64,000 nt of DNA from Tenebrio molitor (taxonomy: Eukaryota; Arthropoda; Insecta; Coleoptera; Tenebrionidae). Below, piece after piece: positions 9,621 to 20,665 of the stretch. The stretch is from assembly GCF_963966145.1 (NCBI RefSeq), contig NC_091046.1, positions 20,708,001-20,772,000 of the forward strand, written 5' to 3'. Both the position numbers and the translations under genes were made by a program. Every line of letters begins with the position of its first letter. Positions within the stretch are counted from its first letter, which is position 1. The notes under the pieces were generated by a model. That model was given only the letters and a program-made list of their open reading frames with translations, made no database searches and was not told the DNA's origin.

Positions 9621-10423
9621 TGGGTGATATTCATAAAAATGAGTATCTACTTATGAGCAAATACTTATAATAAGCATCAGGACTTAGTTAAAAGTATCGG
9701 TTAAACGTAAAAGTATATATTTGAATCGATATTCATAAACAGATGCTTGCCCTTATAAACAGATACATACTTACATCATATAAGTTCTTTGATTTTTTGA
9801 TATGACAAGCATAGCCTAGTTTAGTCAATTGACTCATAAGTCTAATTAATAGCAGACTTGTGATTTTATAAGGATATGCTTATTTTTGTGAGTAACTTCT
9901 CTATTTTAGTAGATATTTTATGAATATAGACAGTAGTAGAAACTTTACTCTCTATGATTTTCTAAGCATATGCTAATGCTATTAAATTCTGCAAAATTAT
10001 TTATGTACTTAGATTTTATGAATTATAAGTATAAGTAAAGTCCATTCTAAAATCAAAAAACCACCACCTGTTACTTTAGGTTGGTAAAATTTAAAAAACC
10101 CTAGGTAGATATTTTTTCATTCTATGTTGGTTACTATAAATTATGACATTTATTTGATTCAAGATAAAATTCAATTGCTTTGAATTCCGTTCATATTGTT
10201 TTATTAGCAGCACGTTTCATTTATTTATTGATTCTTATTATCTTTACTTAAACATGCCCAGAAAAACAAGACATTTAATAAACACTTAACCTCAAAATTA
10301 CAATTCTCACCAAATTTTACACTAAACAGCGTTGTTGATAGTAATTATCGAGGAAAATGCGACGTTGGTGGTTTTTTGATTTTTGAATGGACTTTATGTT
10401 CTATTTTTTTATAAATATCACCC
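9621..10423. mobile_element. Harbinger-like element with TGGGTGATATTCAT ends
   Basis: The left end TGGGTGATATTCATAAAAA is mirrored by ATAAATATCACCCG on the right. The ends resemble those of the Harbinger-like elements at 42747-44934 and 59657-60459 (TGGGTGATATTAATAAAA). The interior is rich in repeated motifs of the ATACTTAT/ATAAGTAT type. It holds the TA element at 10038-10394. No transposase remains, and no clear 3-bp duplication could be set. Confidence 0.6.
10038..10394. mobile_element. TA/TIR element AAGTCCATTC family, copy 1
   Basis: Ends AAGTCCATTCTAAAATCAAA and (inward) AAGTCCATTCAAAAATCAAA run into AAACCACCA. TA flanks lie at 10036-10037 and 10395-10396. It sits inside the 9621-10423 element. 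Other copies at 22331-22675 and 49221-49606. Just inside the ends lie CCACCACCTGTT on one side and CCACCAACGTCGCATTTTC on the other, a pattern shared with the families at 17503 and 18966. Confidence 0.85.
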
Positions 10424-10974
10424 GATGTTTTAAACATGTCAACCCCGGAACAACCAATATTTATTGGAAGCATAGTTACGTAAAAAAAAACAATGTTGCC
10501 AGCATAGCAATTCTATTGCATTTTTATTATAGTTCCATCTTTTGGGCAAATGTGGAAAAGTGAATCCAATTTTCGTAGCCAGTGTATGATCTTTCATTTT
10601 AAAATTTTTTTTTCACAAATCAATTTTTTGTTTGTTTTTTACAGTTCTTTTATTATCAGTAAAAAAAATTCACACTTAGATTATTACTACAAGTTACTGG
10701 CTTAACACTAATAAGTTATAATTAAATAAAACTAAGTTAAAACCCTAATTAAATGCCAAAAAAATTAAAAATTATAGTTGGCTCATGATTTTGAAATTTT
10801 GTCTAAAGGCCTAGATGTTGATTCTAACAAACTTTTCTTAATAACTTTTTGTCGTATTTACTACATAAAAGGCACTTTACTCTAAAGAAAAATAGGTTTT
10901 TTGAAAATTTCCAAGGCATACTTGACTTTTCAAAACTAAAATTATGTTAAAAATAATATAATTACATAACATTT

Positions 10975-11115
10975 TTGATTTACAATGCAAAAATTTCCGA
11001 TAATAATGCGGGATCTGGAAATTGCCCTCTCAAGAAGGAACTTCTTTGATTTTGAATCCCCTGATTTCGCGTTCCGCGATAAGTCGGTTTCCGATGACAT
11101 TAATGAAATCTATGG
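10975..11115. repeat. Segment shared with 51155-51300
   Basis: CAAAAATTTCCGATAATAAT, then GCGG(G/A)ATCTGGAAA, TTCTTTGAT, TTGAATC and CCTGATT are shared with 51155-51300; this copy lacks about 50 internal bp. Both orientations have open frames over parts of it; on the minus strand the two copies share K/R-S-G-D-S-x-S-K-K-F-L residues. It may be a scrap of coding sequence from an unidentified element. Confidence 0.55.
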
Positions 11116-11159
11116 CTTCTTTGCAGGGCTAAACCCCAAAAAAAAAAAATTTAAATCGA

Positions 11160-11290
11160 GAATTTTTTATCTTTTGCAAGTTTACAAGAGTCGTTTCCAT
11201 ATCCGGGGACACACTATATTTCAACAAGACAATTGTTCAGTGCATACAGCACATAGGGTAGCAGAATGGTCCCAGCTTGGTGGTGAAGTT
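11160..11290 (+). pseudogene. Tc1-like transposase scrap (second catalytic Asp region)
   Basis: The plus frame reads RGHTIFQQDNCSVHTAHRV, matching the F-Q-Q-D-N-x-x-x-H-T-A motif around the second catalytic Asp of Tc1-type transposases. Neither upstream nor downstream parts of the same protein follow, because a different mariner fragment starts at 11296. Confidence 0.6.
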
Positions 11291-11650
11291 TAAACTGGAT
11301 ACTTTCAGCATGATGGCGCCACAGCTCACAGCTGGAGAAACATTAAATTATTTACAAGAGTTCTATGATGATCGCATTATAAGTAGAAATTTACATTCTG
11401 CGTGGCCCCCTCGGTCTCCCGATCTTACTCCATTTGACTTTTCAATATTTGGGTATTTAAAAAACAGTGTATTCAGGAAACCACTGCATAACTTAAATGA
11501 ACTGCAGGAACAAATTACCCAGTGTTGCCGTACCATTAACGAAGAAATACTCCAAAATACTTTTGAAAATAAATGAAGAATTGTCAAGTGTTACAATCGA
11601 CTCTTCAACGCTTATGAGGTGAAATTTAAAAAAACACCCGATATAAGATT
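11291..11650 (+). pseudogene. Mariner-like transposase C-terminal half, frameshifted
   Basis: Begins YFQHDGATAHS (second catalytic Asp) in one frame, then shifts near 11325 to LNYLQEFYDDRIISR and WPPRSPDLTPFDFSIFGYLK (third catalytic Asp, DD-type), then EEILQNTFEN and, after a stop, the usual C-terminal tail near 11580-11610. Two lesions (frameshift near 11325, stop after the FENK motif) make it non-functional. A shorter copy of the tail is at 47440-47510. Confidence 0.8.
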
Positions 11651-11849
11651 CAAGCATTATCTAAATCGTTTGAGAGAATTCGCCATTCTACCTCCTCCGG
11701 ACCAAGGGTGTTGCTTAGTGGTAGACTGGTCTCAAAGGAAGAATAAAACAGCAATAAGCGTAGAGCATCAAAATTCGTCGGACCACTTTTCAGACGAATC
11801 CATGTCATTGCACTTTTGCCATTCGAGATGAAAACCATCATCATTATCT

Positions 11850-12190
11850 TAATTTTTAATTAATACGATACTAACGTATAAAAGTTGCTCAGATCCAAGC
11901 TTTTTTAAAAATAAACTTCATCAGTTTGCTGATCCTTTGCGACTAAATTGATACGGTATAAATAGAGCATGACTTCTAGAACATCATTTCTTTTTTTTTT
12001 TTTTTGTTGGAACTATTTTCAGTTAAAGCTACATGTGCGAGTCTTCATTCTATCTATTTTGTTTTAATTTCGTATCAGCTTAAACTTTCGCTTAATAAGT
12101 TATCAAATAAACTACAAAACGACACATTTTCGAAAGTTTATTAATCCATTGGAAATTTACATATGTAATTATAAATTCGTTCCATGCGAG
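11850..12190. other. No recognised feature
   Basis: AT-rich spacer between the mariner relic and the element at 12197. It contains a run of 14 or more T near 11991. Nothing else is visible. Confidence 0.5.
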
Positions 12191-12196
12191 CATATA

Positions 12197-12910
12197 CCGG
12201 GTGTAGAATTGGTTTACGAGACATAGGATTTTACATGTAAAAATAAAGAGTTTCAATTATTGGCTCCCCTAACAATTTTATTGCAAAATTGTTAAAATGA
12301 AAGTTAGAGAGAATTAAAATTACTGTCTAATTTCAATCTTCGTTTTATTCTAGCATCTTCTGGTACTGAAAGAAAGGCAAAAAAAGAGTTAACACAAAAA
12401 TACTAAAAAGTACTACTAGGCATGAAATTTTATTTCTTTCTTTAAATGGTATTATGGAGGATCTTCTTAAAGAAACTTCCAAGCAACATTTGCTTCAGGT
12501 TTCCCAGACCAACCAGTTTCAGCCATAGAAACAATTCGAAGAATTGGAGAGAAGTTTGAACTTTTAATGGAAGATACCTTTTCGTTCGTCCTGTAGTCCT
12601 GTACGAGTTCATTTGAAGGGCAGATCAAAAGAAAATTAAATAATAGTGAACCACCCGACAAATAATTTTAGAAGTCAAATTTCGTTGCTAGTACTGCTTT
12701 TTAGTATTTTTGTCTTAACTCCTTTCTTGCTTTTCTTTCAGTAACACAAGATGTTAGAAAAAAACAAAGAGTGGAATTAGACAGTACTTTTAATTCTCTC
12801 TAACTTTCATTTTAACCATTTTGCCATAAAATTATTAGGGGAGCCAATAATTGGATCTCCTTATTCTTACATGTAAAATCCTATGTCTCGTAAACCAATT
12901 CTACACCCGG
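12197..12910. mobile_element. Long-arm TA element CCGGGTGTAGAATTGG
   Basis: The arms are nearly 250 bp each, matching from CCGGGTGTAGAATTGGTTTA inward through GAGACATAGGATTTTACATG, GGCTCCCCTAA and AGTTAGAGAGAATTAAAA. TA flanks lie at 12195-12196 and 12911-12912. The core of about 200 bp, read on the plus strand, gives FASGFPDQPVSAIETIRRIGEKF, which resembles the helix-turn-helix linker of mariner-like transposases. This suggests a mostly arm-only derivative of a coding element. Confidence 0.85.
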
Positions 12911-12914
12911 TAGA

Positions 12915-13860
12915 TAAAATCTGAGAGAGTAACAACTTTAAAACCTGTTCGATCATGTAGACGCACTGCCTGGCCATTGATTTCTGTCGATTATTGTATG
13001 AAAAATATTATCGTTTTTCTACAGAAACATAGCAGAAAGAGTGCCCATAAGGTAACAAGTTGTTTTTCGATCGGAAAAATATCGTGTCTTAAAAAATTTG
13101 AATTAAAAACAACAGAAAAACAAAAGATTTGGAAACTTATGACTTAACTTTTTTTTTAATAGTTACAAAAAGATCAAAAATGGTTTTGGCTTAAGAACAG
13201 TTCGTACATAAAAGAGTCACCGTGTTACTAGTATTTGACCATGGTGTCTTCCCGCAAGTACGGTCCAATAGCACTACAACTTACAAATTTAAAATTAGGT
13301 TACGTGACTCTTAGTCTGTGGTTATGTGAAATAAAGCTGCGCCACAGGTTTTCAATGTTTTTGTTTTTCATAATGGATTGTTTAAAAGTTATGTAAATTA
13401 AAACAAGAAAATAATATTTGTGTTCATTTATTCGAATCCAGTTAAATAACATCATAACACACATCAGTTACATCTCGAAACTTGATACCAACTTTGAAAA
13501 CAACACGAAGTTAGATCCTGTATCAGAGACTCTTTCATGTCATGGATCAGGACTTCTGTCAAACTAGAAGTGGGTTTCTCATACTCCAATTACCTCCGAT
13601 CAATCTTTGAAATTATTGCCCTACAAGAAATTTATATTTAAGGTTTAATTTAACCAATTTGTATTTGTCGAATAATCCTAACTGAGTAAATACTTACCAA
13701 GAACGTCATCACGGAGGTTTGAAACATTCTCACTCAATAGCGGAAAGGAAATATAATGAAACATGCCCTGAAAAAATAACGCGAATTAATTTATGTATGA
13801 ATTATAATAAACGTAGAAAAGAAAAAGGAAACAATTTTAGACACGTCAAAAATAAATGAA
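12915..13860. other. No recognised gene or element
   Basis: AT-rich. I found no open frame with a recognisable motif and no inverted ends with a target duplication here. Confidence 0.45.
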
Positions 13861-13867
13861 TGACTAT

Positions 13868-13950
13868 AATATTTAACATTACTAGCATGGTAAAAAGGGT
13901 TTTTACTGAAGCCAGTAAAACCCGTTACCATGCGTGTACTGTTGAATATT
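13868..13950. repeat. Palindrome, AGCATGGTAAAAAGGG family, copy 1
   Basis: AATATTTAACATTACTAGC, then GGTAAAAAGGGTTTTTACTG, is mirrored by CAGTAAAACCCGTTACC and GTTGAATATT. The loop is four bases (AAGC). A larger copy with a longer loop is at 14878-15006, in mirror order. Confidence 0.75.
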
Positions 13951-13984
13951 TTATTTGTTCCTCACTTGTAAATTAAATTTATTT

Positions 13985-14452
13985 GTTCCCTACTTGTAAA
14001 CATCAGTTTATCAAGTCACTGTATTCACCTTGAAAATGTCTCTTAACTGGCTAGCATGTAAAATTATACTGGCAGGCATATATGTAAAATGTTTCTGGCT
14101 AGCCAGTAAAATTTCACACCTGTGCTCATATGAGTGATGTGCGTTTCCAAAGCAATACGTTTAAAGCTCATACGATTTTTTTTTCAAATACCGGAATTTT
14201 TAAGAGTTTGTATAACTATTTATTTGTAAACTTCAGTTTTACAAGTCACTGTATTCGCCTTGAAAATGTCTCTTAACTGGCTAGCATGTAAAATTATACT
14301 GGCAGGCATATAAAATGTTTCTGGCTAGCCTGTAAAATTTTACACCTGTGCTCATATGAGTGTCGTGCGTTTCCAAAGCAATACGTGTAAAGCTCATACG
14401 ATTTTTTTTCAAATGTTGGAATTTTTAATAATTTATATAACTATTTCCAAGT
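13985..14452. repeat. Tandem duplication, two units of about 230 bp
   Basis: Both units contain AAGTCACTGTATTC, then AATGTCTCTTAACTGGCTAG, TTATACTGGCAGGCATAT, CACCTGTGCTCATATGAG and CCAAAGCAATACGT. The start points are about 14013 and 14243. Inside each unit, CTGGCTAGC sequences recur in both orientations. Function unknown. Confidence 0.8.
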
Positions 14453-14463
14453 GTGGAACAAAT

Positions 14464-14588
14464 AATAGTTATTTACATAATTAGTGGGATAAAAGCAATA
14501 TTACAGGACTCGAGTGTGAAGATTGCAGATGACGAGGGCGTTAGCCCGAGTTCATCTGTAATCACACGAGCTTTCTGTTATATGCTTT
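14464..14588. repeat. Palindrome with GACGAGGGCGTTAGCCCGAG centre
   Basis: Starts with AATAGTTATTTA, then arms AAAGCAATATTACAG/CTGTTATATGCTTT and CTCGAGTGTGA/TCACACGAG, with centre GACGAGGGCGTTAGCCCGAG. The centre resembles that of the hairpin at 3468, although the arms differ. Confidence 0.7.
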
Positions 14589-14639
14589 AGCCCAAGTGTT
14601 ATGTACAAAATTTTATCTAAGACCGCCCCAAATTAAAAT

Positions 14640-14880
14640 ATTAAATCTTATCTATTGATTTTCGCCAGTGAAATAAATGAGTTTCATTACCGCACTCAGT
14701 AGGATAAGAATTTACTTATCCCACTGAGTGAGGTAATGGAACTCATTTATCCCACTGAGTGCGGTAGTGAAACTCATTACCTCACTGAGTGAGGTAGTGA
14801 AAATGCGTGAGGTAATGAAGTTCATATCCCACTCAAAATTTGTGGGATAAGTATCATTTATCCCACGGGATTAGATAAAA
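14640..14880. repeat. Cluster of short CACTGAGTG-containing repeats
   Basis: The motifs CACTGAGTG(A/C)GGTA, GGTAATGAA or GGTAGTGAAACTCATT, and TTTATCCCAC occur repeatedly in direct and inverted order over about 220 bp. It lies between two palindromes (14464 and 14878). Confidence 0.65.
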
Positions 14881-15006
14881 TATTTAACAATACACGCAAG
14901 GTAACCGGTTTTACTGGCTCGAGAAGGTGATTGGCTCGACTTCGGCTCTCCAGTCATATCCTTCTGTCGCCAGTAAAAACCCTTTTACCATGCTAGTAAT
15001 GTTAAT
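14878..15006. repeat. Palindrome, AGCATGGTAAAAAGGG family, copy 2
   Basis: AAAATATTTAACAATACACG, then AAGGTAACCGGTTTTACTGG, is mirrored by CCAGTAAAAACCCTTTTACC and ATGCTAGTAATGTTAAT. The loop of about 60 bp contains GGCTCGACTTCGGCTC. It mirrors the copy at 13868 across about 1 kb. Confidence 0.7.
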
Positions 15007-15216
15007 ACTCTTTCGGTTTTACGAATGTGCTGATATTTTTTTCATGGAAATTAATTTTGAATGGTATACCCAAGTTATTATCGTCGAGTTCATGATAATA
15101 AAATGCAGTCATATATATGGTAAAACAATAACTGTAAATTACAACAAATTAGTACCACTGGTGTGTTTTTTTATTGTATACATCCATAATACAAACATTT
15201 AAAAAATCTCTTCGAT

Positions 15217-15498
15217 GTACTATCGAATTCATGAAAAACTAGTACAACAAAATTTTGTTGGAGTAAATTGGGCTACATGAAAATGTCAAATATAAACGTC
15301 TGTCATTATGACAGTTCGAATTTAGCAATGATCAATCCAACGTCAAAAGTATTTAGGTTATCTACTTGACACGTTGGACTTTACGCACATTAGTAACCAA
15401 TACATAAAGTACGTAGAAACGTTACACTACAACATTTTTGAAAAGTTGACATAACTACGACGTTTTGCTGTCCTAGTTTTTCATTAATTCGATAGTAC
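15217..15498. mobile_element. TIR element GTACTATCGAATT, copy 1
   Basis: The left end GTACTATCGAATTCATG and right end (inward) GTACTATCGAATTAATG both run on into AAAAACTAG, about 35 bp. The right part contains the same CAAAA stretch in reverse. A partial copy in opposite orientation is at 47573-47746. The target duplication was not resolved. Confidence 0.75.
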
Positions 15499-15873
15499 TT
15501 TTGTGTAAATTTTGATTAACTGTTATAAATCACAACTACCTTTAAAATGAACTATATTTAAATATTGCAACATTATAATTTTAGATTTTAATTCAGTAAT
15601 GTTAGTTTCTACCTATTTACGAGTATGAAAATACCACGGCATGTAAAAAGGCGTATAGAGGCTGTAATTTCTTGAACCCATGAGCGGTGGCACAAGTCAC
15701 AAAATTACCTTTTCTGAGTTGTACCACTACTGCAGCCCACGAGCGAAGTGGTTGAAGCCAAGTAAGTATTTTATTAAAACGTTTATTATTGTTATATGAA
15801 GATTATAAAAATTGGATATATAATTTTGATATTATTCATCATTTGAACTCTTTTTGTCCATTTGTTAGATTTA

Positions 15874-16002
15874 GACCCGGTTTATTCACCTTCAAGTAAA
15901 TTTATCTGGCCAGTAGTTGCTATGATTTAGAATCTACTATTGGTGTAGATCCATGGTAATTATCGTTCAAATAAAGTTACTTGAAGGTGAATAAACCGGG
16001 CC
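15874..16002. mobile_element. Short Harbinger-like element, GGCCCGGTTTATTCACC ends
   Basis: The left end GACCCGGTTTATTCACC and right end (inward) GGCCCGGTTTATTCACC both continue into TTCAAGTAA, about 27 bp. The flanks are TTA on the left and TAA on the right, compatible with a 3-bp TWA target but not an exact duplicate. It is 129 bp with no coding. Confidence 0.65.
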
Positions 16003-16004
16003 TA

Positions 16005-17095
16005 AGTAGTCTTAAGTATCATTATTAGTAATTTTACATAACGATGTCTTGCATTTTTTTGCATTTTTTTTAAATATACCAATTTAAACAAAGTAAAAAT
16101 TGAATCATTGTCGTAAGTTAATTAGTAGTATCTAAATTTGTTATTACTCTAATAGCCCATTATTTGTTTCATGACTGATACGGTTTCAAATTATTTTGAC
16201 ATACGGTAATTATTCTTTTTATTAGGTAGTTACTTTATGCTAAAATAAAACTTTTTAATTACATTAACTACATTGCTAAAATATTACGAAGTTAAATTTT
16301 TTACTACCACCATTAATAAAGGCAAATTAACAAAACAATAATTCGTTGGATTCAATTAACACTAAGTTGCTAAATTGCAGCAATAAAACTTGTTGGCATT
16401 AGAAATTCTTCAATATAAAATATTTTCATTAAGTTGTTGAACAAACAATGCATATCATCTTTTCGACAAATTTAAAATGAAGTTGAACTAGTTCTTGAAC
16501 ACTGCATCGGTGTTTCAATACAAGGGATTGAGTAGTATTAAGTATTCATTATTTGAACCATAATGCATGATTAGAAAATAAATAATTGACATTTCAGCAT
16601 CGTAATAGTAAAATATACATGATGTTGGATACAAATGATTGATTGATGTGACAGAACTATTACACGTAATATGTTTTCTAATAATCTAGATAAGCTATAA
16701 AAGTTTAGTAGTTCAAAGTGTACAAAAATTATTGAGATCTGTGCAGGTTTTAATTTTTTCTCAAAATATTTCAAAACACATGATTTTACCATAAATATTC
16801 CTCTTCATAAATGTTTATAGCAAAACTATTTCGTTTCGTTACAAAAAAATCAATGTGATTCTCTTCGTTTCTTTTAAATAACAACTAACAAAAACCTAAA
16901 TTACCTGTCAATTTTTATTAGTTGCATATGTTGCAGATGTGTATATTGATACACACATCAAAATCAAAAAAGTCCAGTATGAGAAAAAATTATTATTACA
17001 TACCTGTATTTAATTTGGGATAAGTGCGGATTATACTTAAGAGATCAAAAAATATTTTATGCAAATGTAGCTGCATTGCCTATTAAAAAATATAA
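16005..17095. other. No recognised gene or element
   Basis: Very AT-rich. The minus frame at 16571-16792 has no recognisable motif. No inverted ends were found. Confidence 0.45.
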
Positions 17096-17502
17096 ATCAT
17101 AAGGGCCGGTTGCACCAACGCCAGTTAAAGTTAACTGTAGGTTAAATGCTTCGTTACTTTAAGGTACGTTTCTTTACTTTTCGTGCCAAGTGCAAAAACT
17201 ACCATGTTTCATCAATTTTTAATAAAACAATTGAACGAAAGCACACGTCAAATGAAAACGTCATTAAAATGGTAGGAAATAATTTAAATCCTCATTAAAA
17301 TAATATTAATGATAAATTTTTACTACAATGTATGGCTAATTATAACCATTATAATGATAAAACACATAAAGGATATAAATCAATATTACAGAAGAAGAAT
17401 AGTTGGGAAAATATTTCGAGTTGACGTATGCTGGCACGAAAGTTTGCAGCTTGCAAGGGTGTGTGCTGGCACATGTCACTCATGCCATGCATAAAATTAT
17501 TA

Positions 17503-18291
17503 TAGTTTGTCTCAATTCTAAATTTCCACCGCCTGTTGAATTATGTTGGCAAAATAAAAATATATCTAAACTGGGTATTCTTATAACCAAAGTTGGCAAT
17601 ATAATTATTTTATAAACATGATTCGAAAACATTAATAGTATGTATATTATGTTATGAAGAGTAAAAATGAAGTTTTATGTGCTGCGGCTGGTAGATTGGC
17701 TGCCGAACGCAGTGAGGCAGACAAACCAGCCAAAGCACATAAAACCATTTTTGCTCCGAATAACATAAACTATTTTATCTTCAAAAGCAACAAAACCATA
17801 AAACGAACACCATTGGAATGCAATTTTAGTGATTTAAATTATTAATAAGTATTGTGTAATTATTCATGATAAATCGTAATACCTAATACAATTTGTCACA
17901 ATAAATATTAATAAATGATTTCGCTGAACTCTTTGATTTTTGTAGTTTATGTGATTTGGCACATAAAATAGTCAATTTTGCTATTTTATGTGTTTAATCA
18001 CATAAAATGACACTTTTACCTTGTCATTTGAGTGACACAATTTGTCACTTTTATGGCGTTTGAAGATAAAATTAGTTCATTAGTTTATTTTGCTTTTAGA
18101 ATTTGATTCTCTATTACTGCATTTTAAAAAAGGTTTTCGTTCTTTTCCTTTATTCTAAAATTTTGAGTTGTAAAAACGGAAATTGACAGATAACAAATAT
18201 AATCGGACGCACTTTTCACCAAACAGTGTTGTCGGTTGTATTTTCAACGTAGAATTTAGTGTTGGTGGAAATTTAGAATTGAGACAGACTA
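17503..18291. mobile_element. TA/TIR element TAGTCTGTCTCAATTC family, copy 1
   Basis: The left end TAGTTTGTCTCAATTCTAAA and right end (inward) TAGTCTGTCTCAATTCTAAA continue into TTTCCACC. The left flank is TA (17501-17502); the right flank is TG, one change from TA. Just inside lie CCACCGCCTGTTGAATTATG and CCACCAACACTAAATTCTAC. A palindrome (17661-17756) is nested. Truncated copies at 47748-47836 and 49094-49218. Confidence 0.8.
17661..17756. repeat. Palindrome with GAACGCAGTGAGGCAG centre
   Basis: GTTTTATGTGCT, then GGCTGGT and TTGGCTGCC, pair with GGCAG, ACCAGCC and GCACATAAAAC. The centre reads GAACGCAGTGAGGCAG. AACTATTTTATCTTC follows, close to the AATAACTATT-like edge seen beside other palindromes. 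It lies in the element at 17503-18291. Confidence 0.65.
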
Positions 18292-18965
18292 TGTGTAGAA
18301 ACAGTTGTTATACAGGCTTATTCTAAATGATTGTAGTCGAAGTAGGCCATGCCCATGCTATTACATTTTTGCCGCTTTCATGTGAACTGTCAGATTTGTC
18401 GCTGTCACTGTCATTTTTTAGGTGAAAACTGCGGTGATGAGATTTTTATTTATTTTTGTTAAATTAACGATTGAATCCAGAAATATTGAGTTGGATCATT
18501 GTTCACTTTAGCTACTTCTGGAATTTTCCCGTTTTTTCTGGCTCGACAGCCTCAAGGCGTCCTCCTACATCGTTTACCACAACCAAAACCTTGTCCAAAT
18601 GAAATTTCCTTGCCCTTTAGTTAGACTAAGGGTGTGATTATGTTGGAGCTGCGATGAGCGATAAGAGCGAACTGCCATTTGAAAACAATGAAATTGTCAT
18701 GACAGCTACGTCTAATCGTACATATTATCACAAAGTACAAGATCACTCACTACCAATATCTAATCCTGCATAATAGAGAATTTAGAAGCTTTGGAAATTG
18801 AAAAAAATATTTTAAATCCTCTACGGTAACATTGCAAGGTAATGATGTATATCTTTGTTTACATTGTATTATCGGTAATAATAATAAAAATAATTGATTT
18901 TTTTGTCGGAAACATTTTTTCATGTATGTACCTACATTTAAACATCCTCGATAAGGTAGTAAGTA

Positions 18966-19156
18966 TAGTCTTTGCCAAAGCCAAATAACCACCAACACTG
19001 CATTTTACCCAGAAAATTAACCGGCAACGTTGTGCACTTAGATTTGATTGGTCTAGCATTTTAGTAATGTCAAAATTGCCATTATACTGTTAGTGTAATT
19101 TTGTTTTCACCAACTTAATTCAACATGTGGTGGTTATTTGGGTTTGGCACGGCCTA
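18966..19156. mobile_element. TA/TIR element TAGTCTTTGCC family, copy 1
   Basis: Ends TAGTCTTTGCCAAAGCC and (inward) TAGGCCGTGCCAAACCC both run into AAATAACCACCA. TA flanks lie at 18964-18965 and 19157-19158. It is 191 bp with no coding. Inside are CCACCAACACTGCATTTTAC and, from the other side, CCACATGTTGAATTAAG. Confidence 0.85.
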
Positions 19157-19430
19157 TAGTTTGTACACCAATTTTGGGACACTCTGTATTGGTATAACAA
19201 TGTTTTCGTATATTTCAATCTGTAGTTACATTTAAGTAACGTTGGTGCAATCGGCCCTAAGTGGTCCAAGTTATTCAAGATTTTAAAAAAATCAGTTATT
19301 TATAAACAATTCCACATTGTAAAAAATTCTTTCAGAATAAAATTCATACTATGTAAGAGCTAAAAACTATTCTTTATAGCTCTCAACAATATTTCGAATG
19401 GCAAATATACGGTGTGTTTGACTTACAAGG

Positions 19431-19572
19431 AGAGGTCGCCAGATGTGCGACGGCTTTTTGAACAAAACAAAAAAAAATAAATCAGAGTGGTTGAAAGGAA
19501 ACGCCCGAACGTTCGTAAATTTATGAGAAAAAAAAAGACAAATTTTGACGCGTTTTTCGCGCCGGTGGGCCA
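19431..19572. repeat. Repeat shared in inverted orientation with 21247-21390
   Basis: GTGCGACGGCTTTTTGAACA, then GAAAGGAAACGCCCGAACG and GGTGGGCCAGT, occur in the same order on the opposite strand at 21247-21390. That copy has an extra hairpin of about 40 bp (CAGGGTGGT and ACCACCCTG). Confidence 0.65.
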
Positions 19573-19605
19573 GTAGGTATAAGAGTATAAGTATAAGAGA
19601 AAGTA

Positions 19606-19796
19606 TAGTCTTTGCCAAAACCAAATAACCCCCAACACTGCATTCTACCCAGAAAATCAACCGGCAACGTTGTGTAGTTAGATTTGATTGGTCTAGCGTC
19701 CTAGTAATATCACAATTGCCATTATACATTTAGTGCAATTTTGTTTTCACCAACTGAATTCAACAGGTGATGGTTATTTGGGTTTGGCACGGCCTT
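19606..19796. mobile_element. TA/TIR element TAGTCTTTGCC family, copy 2
   Basis: Same length (191 bp) and ends as the 18966 copy: TAGTCTTTGCCAAAACC on the left and (inward) AAGGCCGTGCCAAACCC on the right, with TA flanks at 19604-19605 and 19797-19798. The two copies have similar left flanks (AAGTA). Confidence 0.85.
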
Positions 19797-19799
19797 TAG

Positions 19800-20520
19800 G
19801 CTCGATCCTGGTTCTTAGGGGAGTTTTTGAGAGTTAAATTTTCGTTGGCAGCCTGGTTACCACAGACTTTGTGAAGTAGGTACATGCAAGCAAATCTAAA
19901 TAATTAACATAATATTTATATTTTATTCTATTTTAGTCAATAATCGTCTTTATACGCCCCCAAATGAGGGCATACATTGGCCTTTATGGCACAGATCTGT
20001 CAAAAATCTGCCAAGCAACGGTTGGCTTAATTATTCAAACAATGGTATCAAACATTATTTTTCCGGAAATGGTCTTGAAAACAGCATTTTCCAGCTTATT
20101 TACGCGCAAGAAAATTGAATTTTCCGGATTAGTACTGCAAAGACTTTACAAGACGCAAAATACATTTTTTAGATGTTTTTTACTTTGTAATTATAGTTGC
20201 CAACAAAATTGACAACCTTGATTTTTGTGGAATTTGTAAAAAAAAATCTAAAATTTGTAAATTTTGTCTTTTTTACGGAGCTTTAAAATACTCGGCACAA
20301 AGTGCCTCGTATTTCAATTTAGCTCCTCTTCAGTAATGTGAGATTTTCCTGACTTTTATGTAAATAACTATTATTAAAGAAAATCATACATTATATACAC
20401 AGTAACCCTAACAACATCAAAACAGCTAACTAAATTTGCATGGACACAACTTTTAGTTGATTTCCTTTAAGGAAGACTAAATATTTGTTTGAATCTTTTA
20501 GAAATTATAAAATAGAATAA
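19800..20520. other. No recognised gene or element
   Basis: The plus frame at 19964-20212 has no motif I recognise. TAAATAACTATTATT near 20363 matches the edge seen beside palindromes, but no palindrome is attached. Confidence 0.45.
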
Positions 20521-20533
20521 AACGTTGTATGTA

Positions 20534-20653
20534 CCACGGGCATAATTGTCGATTATGGCCCTCAGGAATTTAAAAGCCCTCGTTCCTCGGACTTTAAACA
20601 TTCCCTCGTCCCATAATCTCCTGATTATGCCCTCAATACATAAATAACTATTA
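20534..20653. repeat. Palindrome with CCCTCGTTCCTCGGAC centre
   Basis: GGGCATAATTGTCGATTATG is mirrored by CATAATCTCCTGATTATGCC. Arms continue through GGAATTTAAAAG and CTTTAAACATTCC around a GCCCTCGTTCCTCGGAC centre. It ends TAAATAACTATT, the shared edge. Confidence 0.7.
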
Positions 20654-20665
20654 TTTTCATTCTAG

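Larger units (their letters stand above)
17103..19257. mobile_element. Harbinger-like element GGGCCGGTTGCACCAACG with nested elements
   Basis: Ends GGGCCGGTTGCACCAACG and (inward) GGGCCGATTGCACCAACG, extending about 35 bp. TAA lies at both flanks (17100-17102, 19258-19260), the 3-bp TWA-type duplication of PIF/Harbinger elements. It contains the TA elements at 17503-18291 and 18966-19156. On the minus strand at about 18480-18620 a frame reads HLDKVLVVVNDVGGRLEAVE, possibly a scrap of an element protein, not identified. Confidence 0.75.

Noticed and set aside
14640..14880. CRISPR-like array of short repeats
   Set aside because: Repeats are in both orientations, spacing is irregular, and there are no unique spacers; the sequence is eukaryotic.
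18632..18735. Small inverted-end element with GTGTGATTATGTT and AACATATTATCAC-like ends
   Set aside because: Arms match over too few bases and no target duplication is visible.
19964..20212. 82-codon plus-strand frame
   Set aside because: No motif, no neighbouring exons, no repeat of the frame elsewhere; probably chance.
20640..20660. TAAATAACTATTATT as a promoter-like AT box
   Set aside because: The same word recurs as an edge of palindromes; nothing transcribed is visible downstream.
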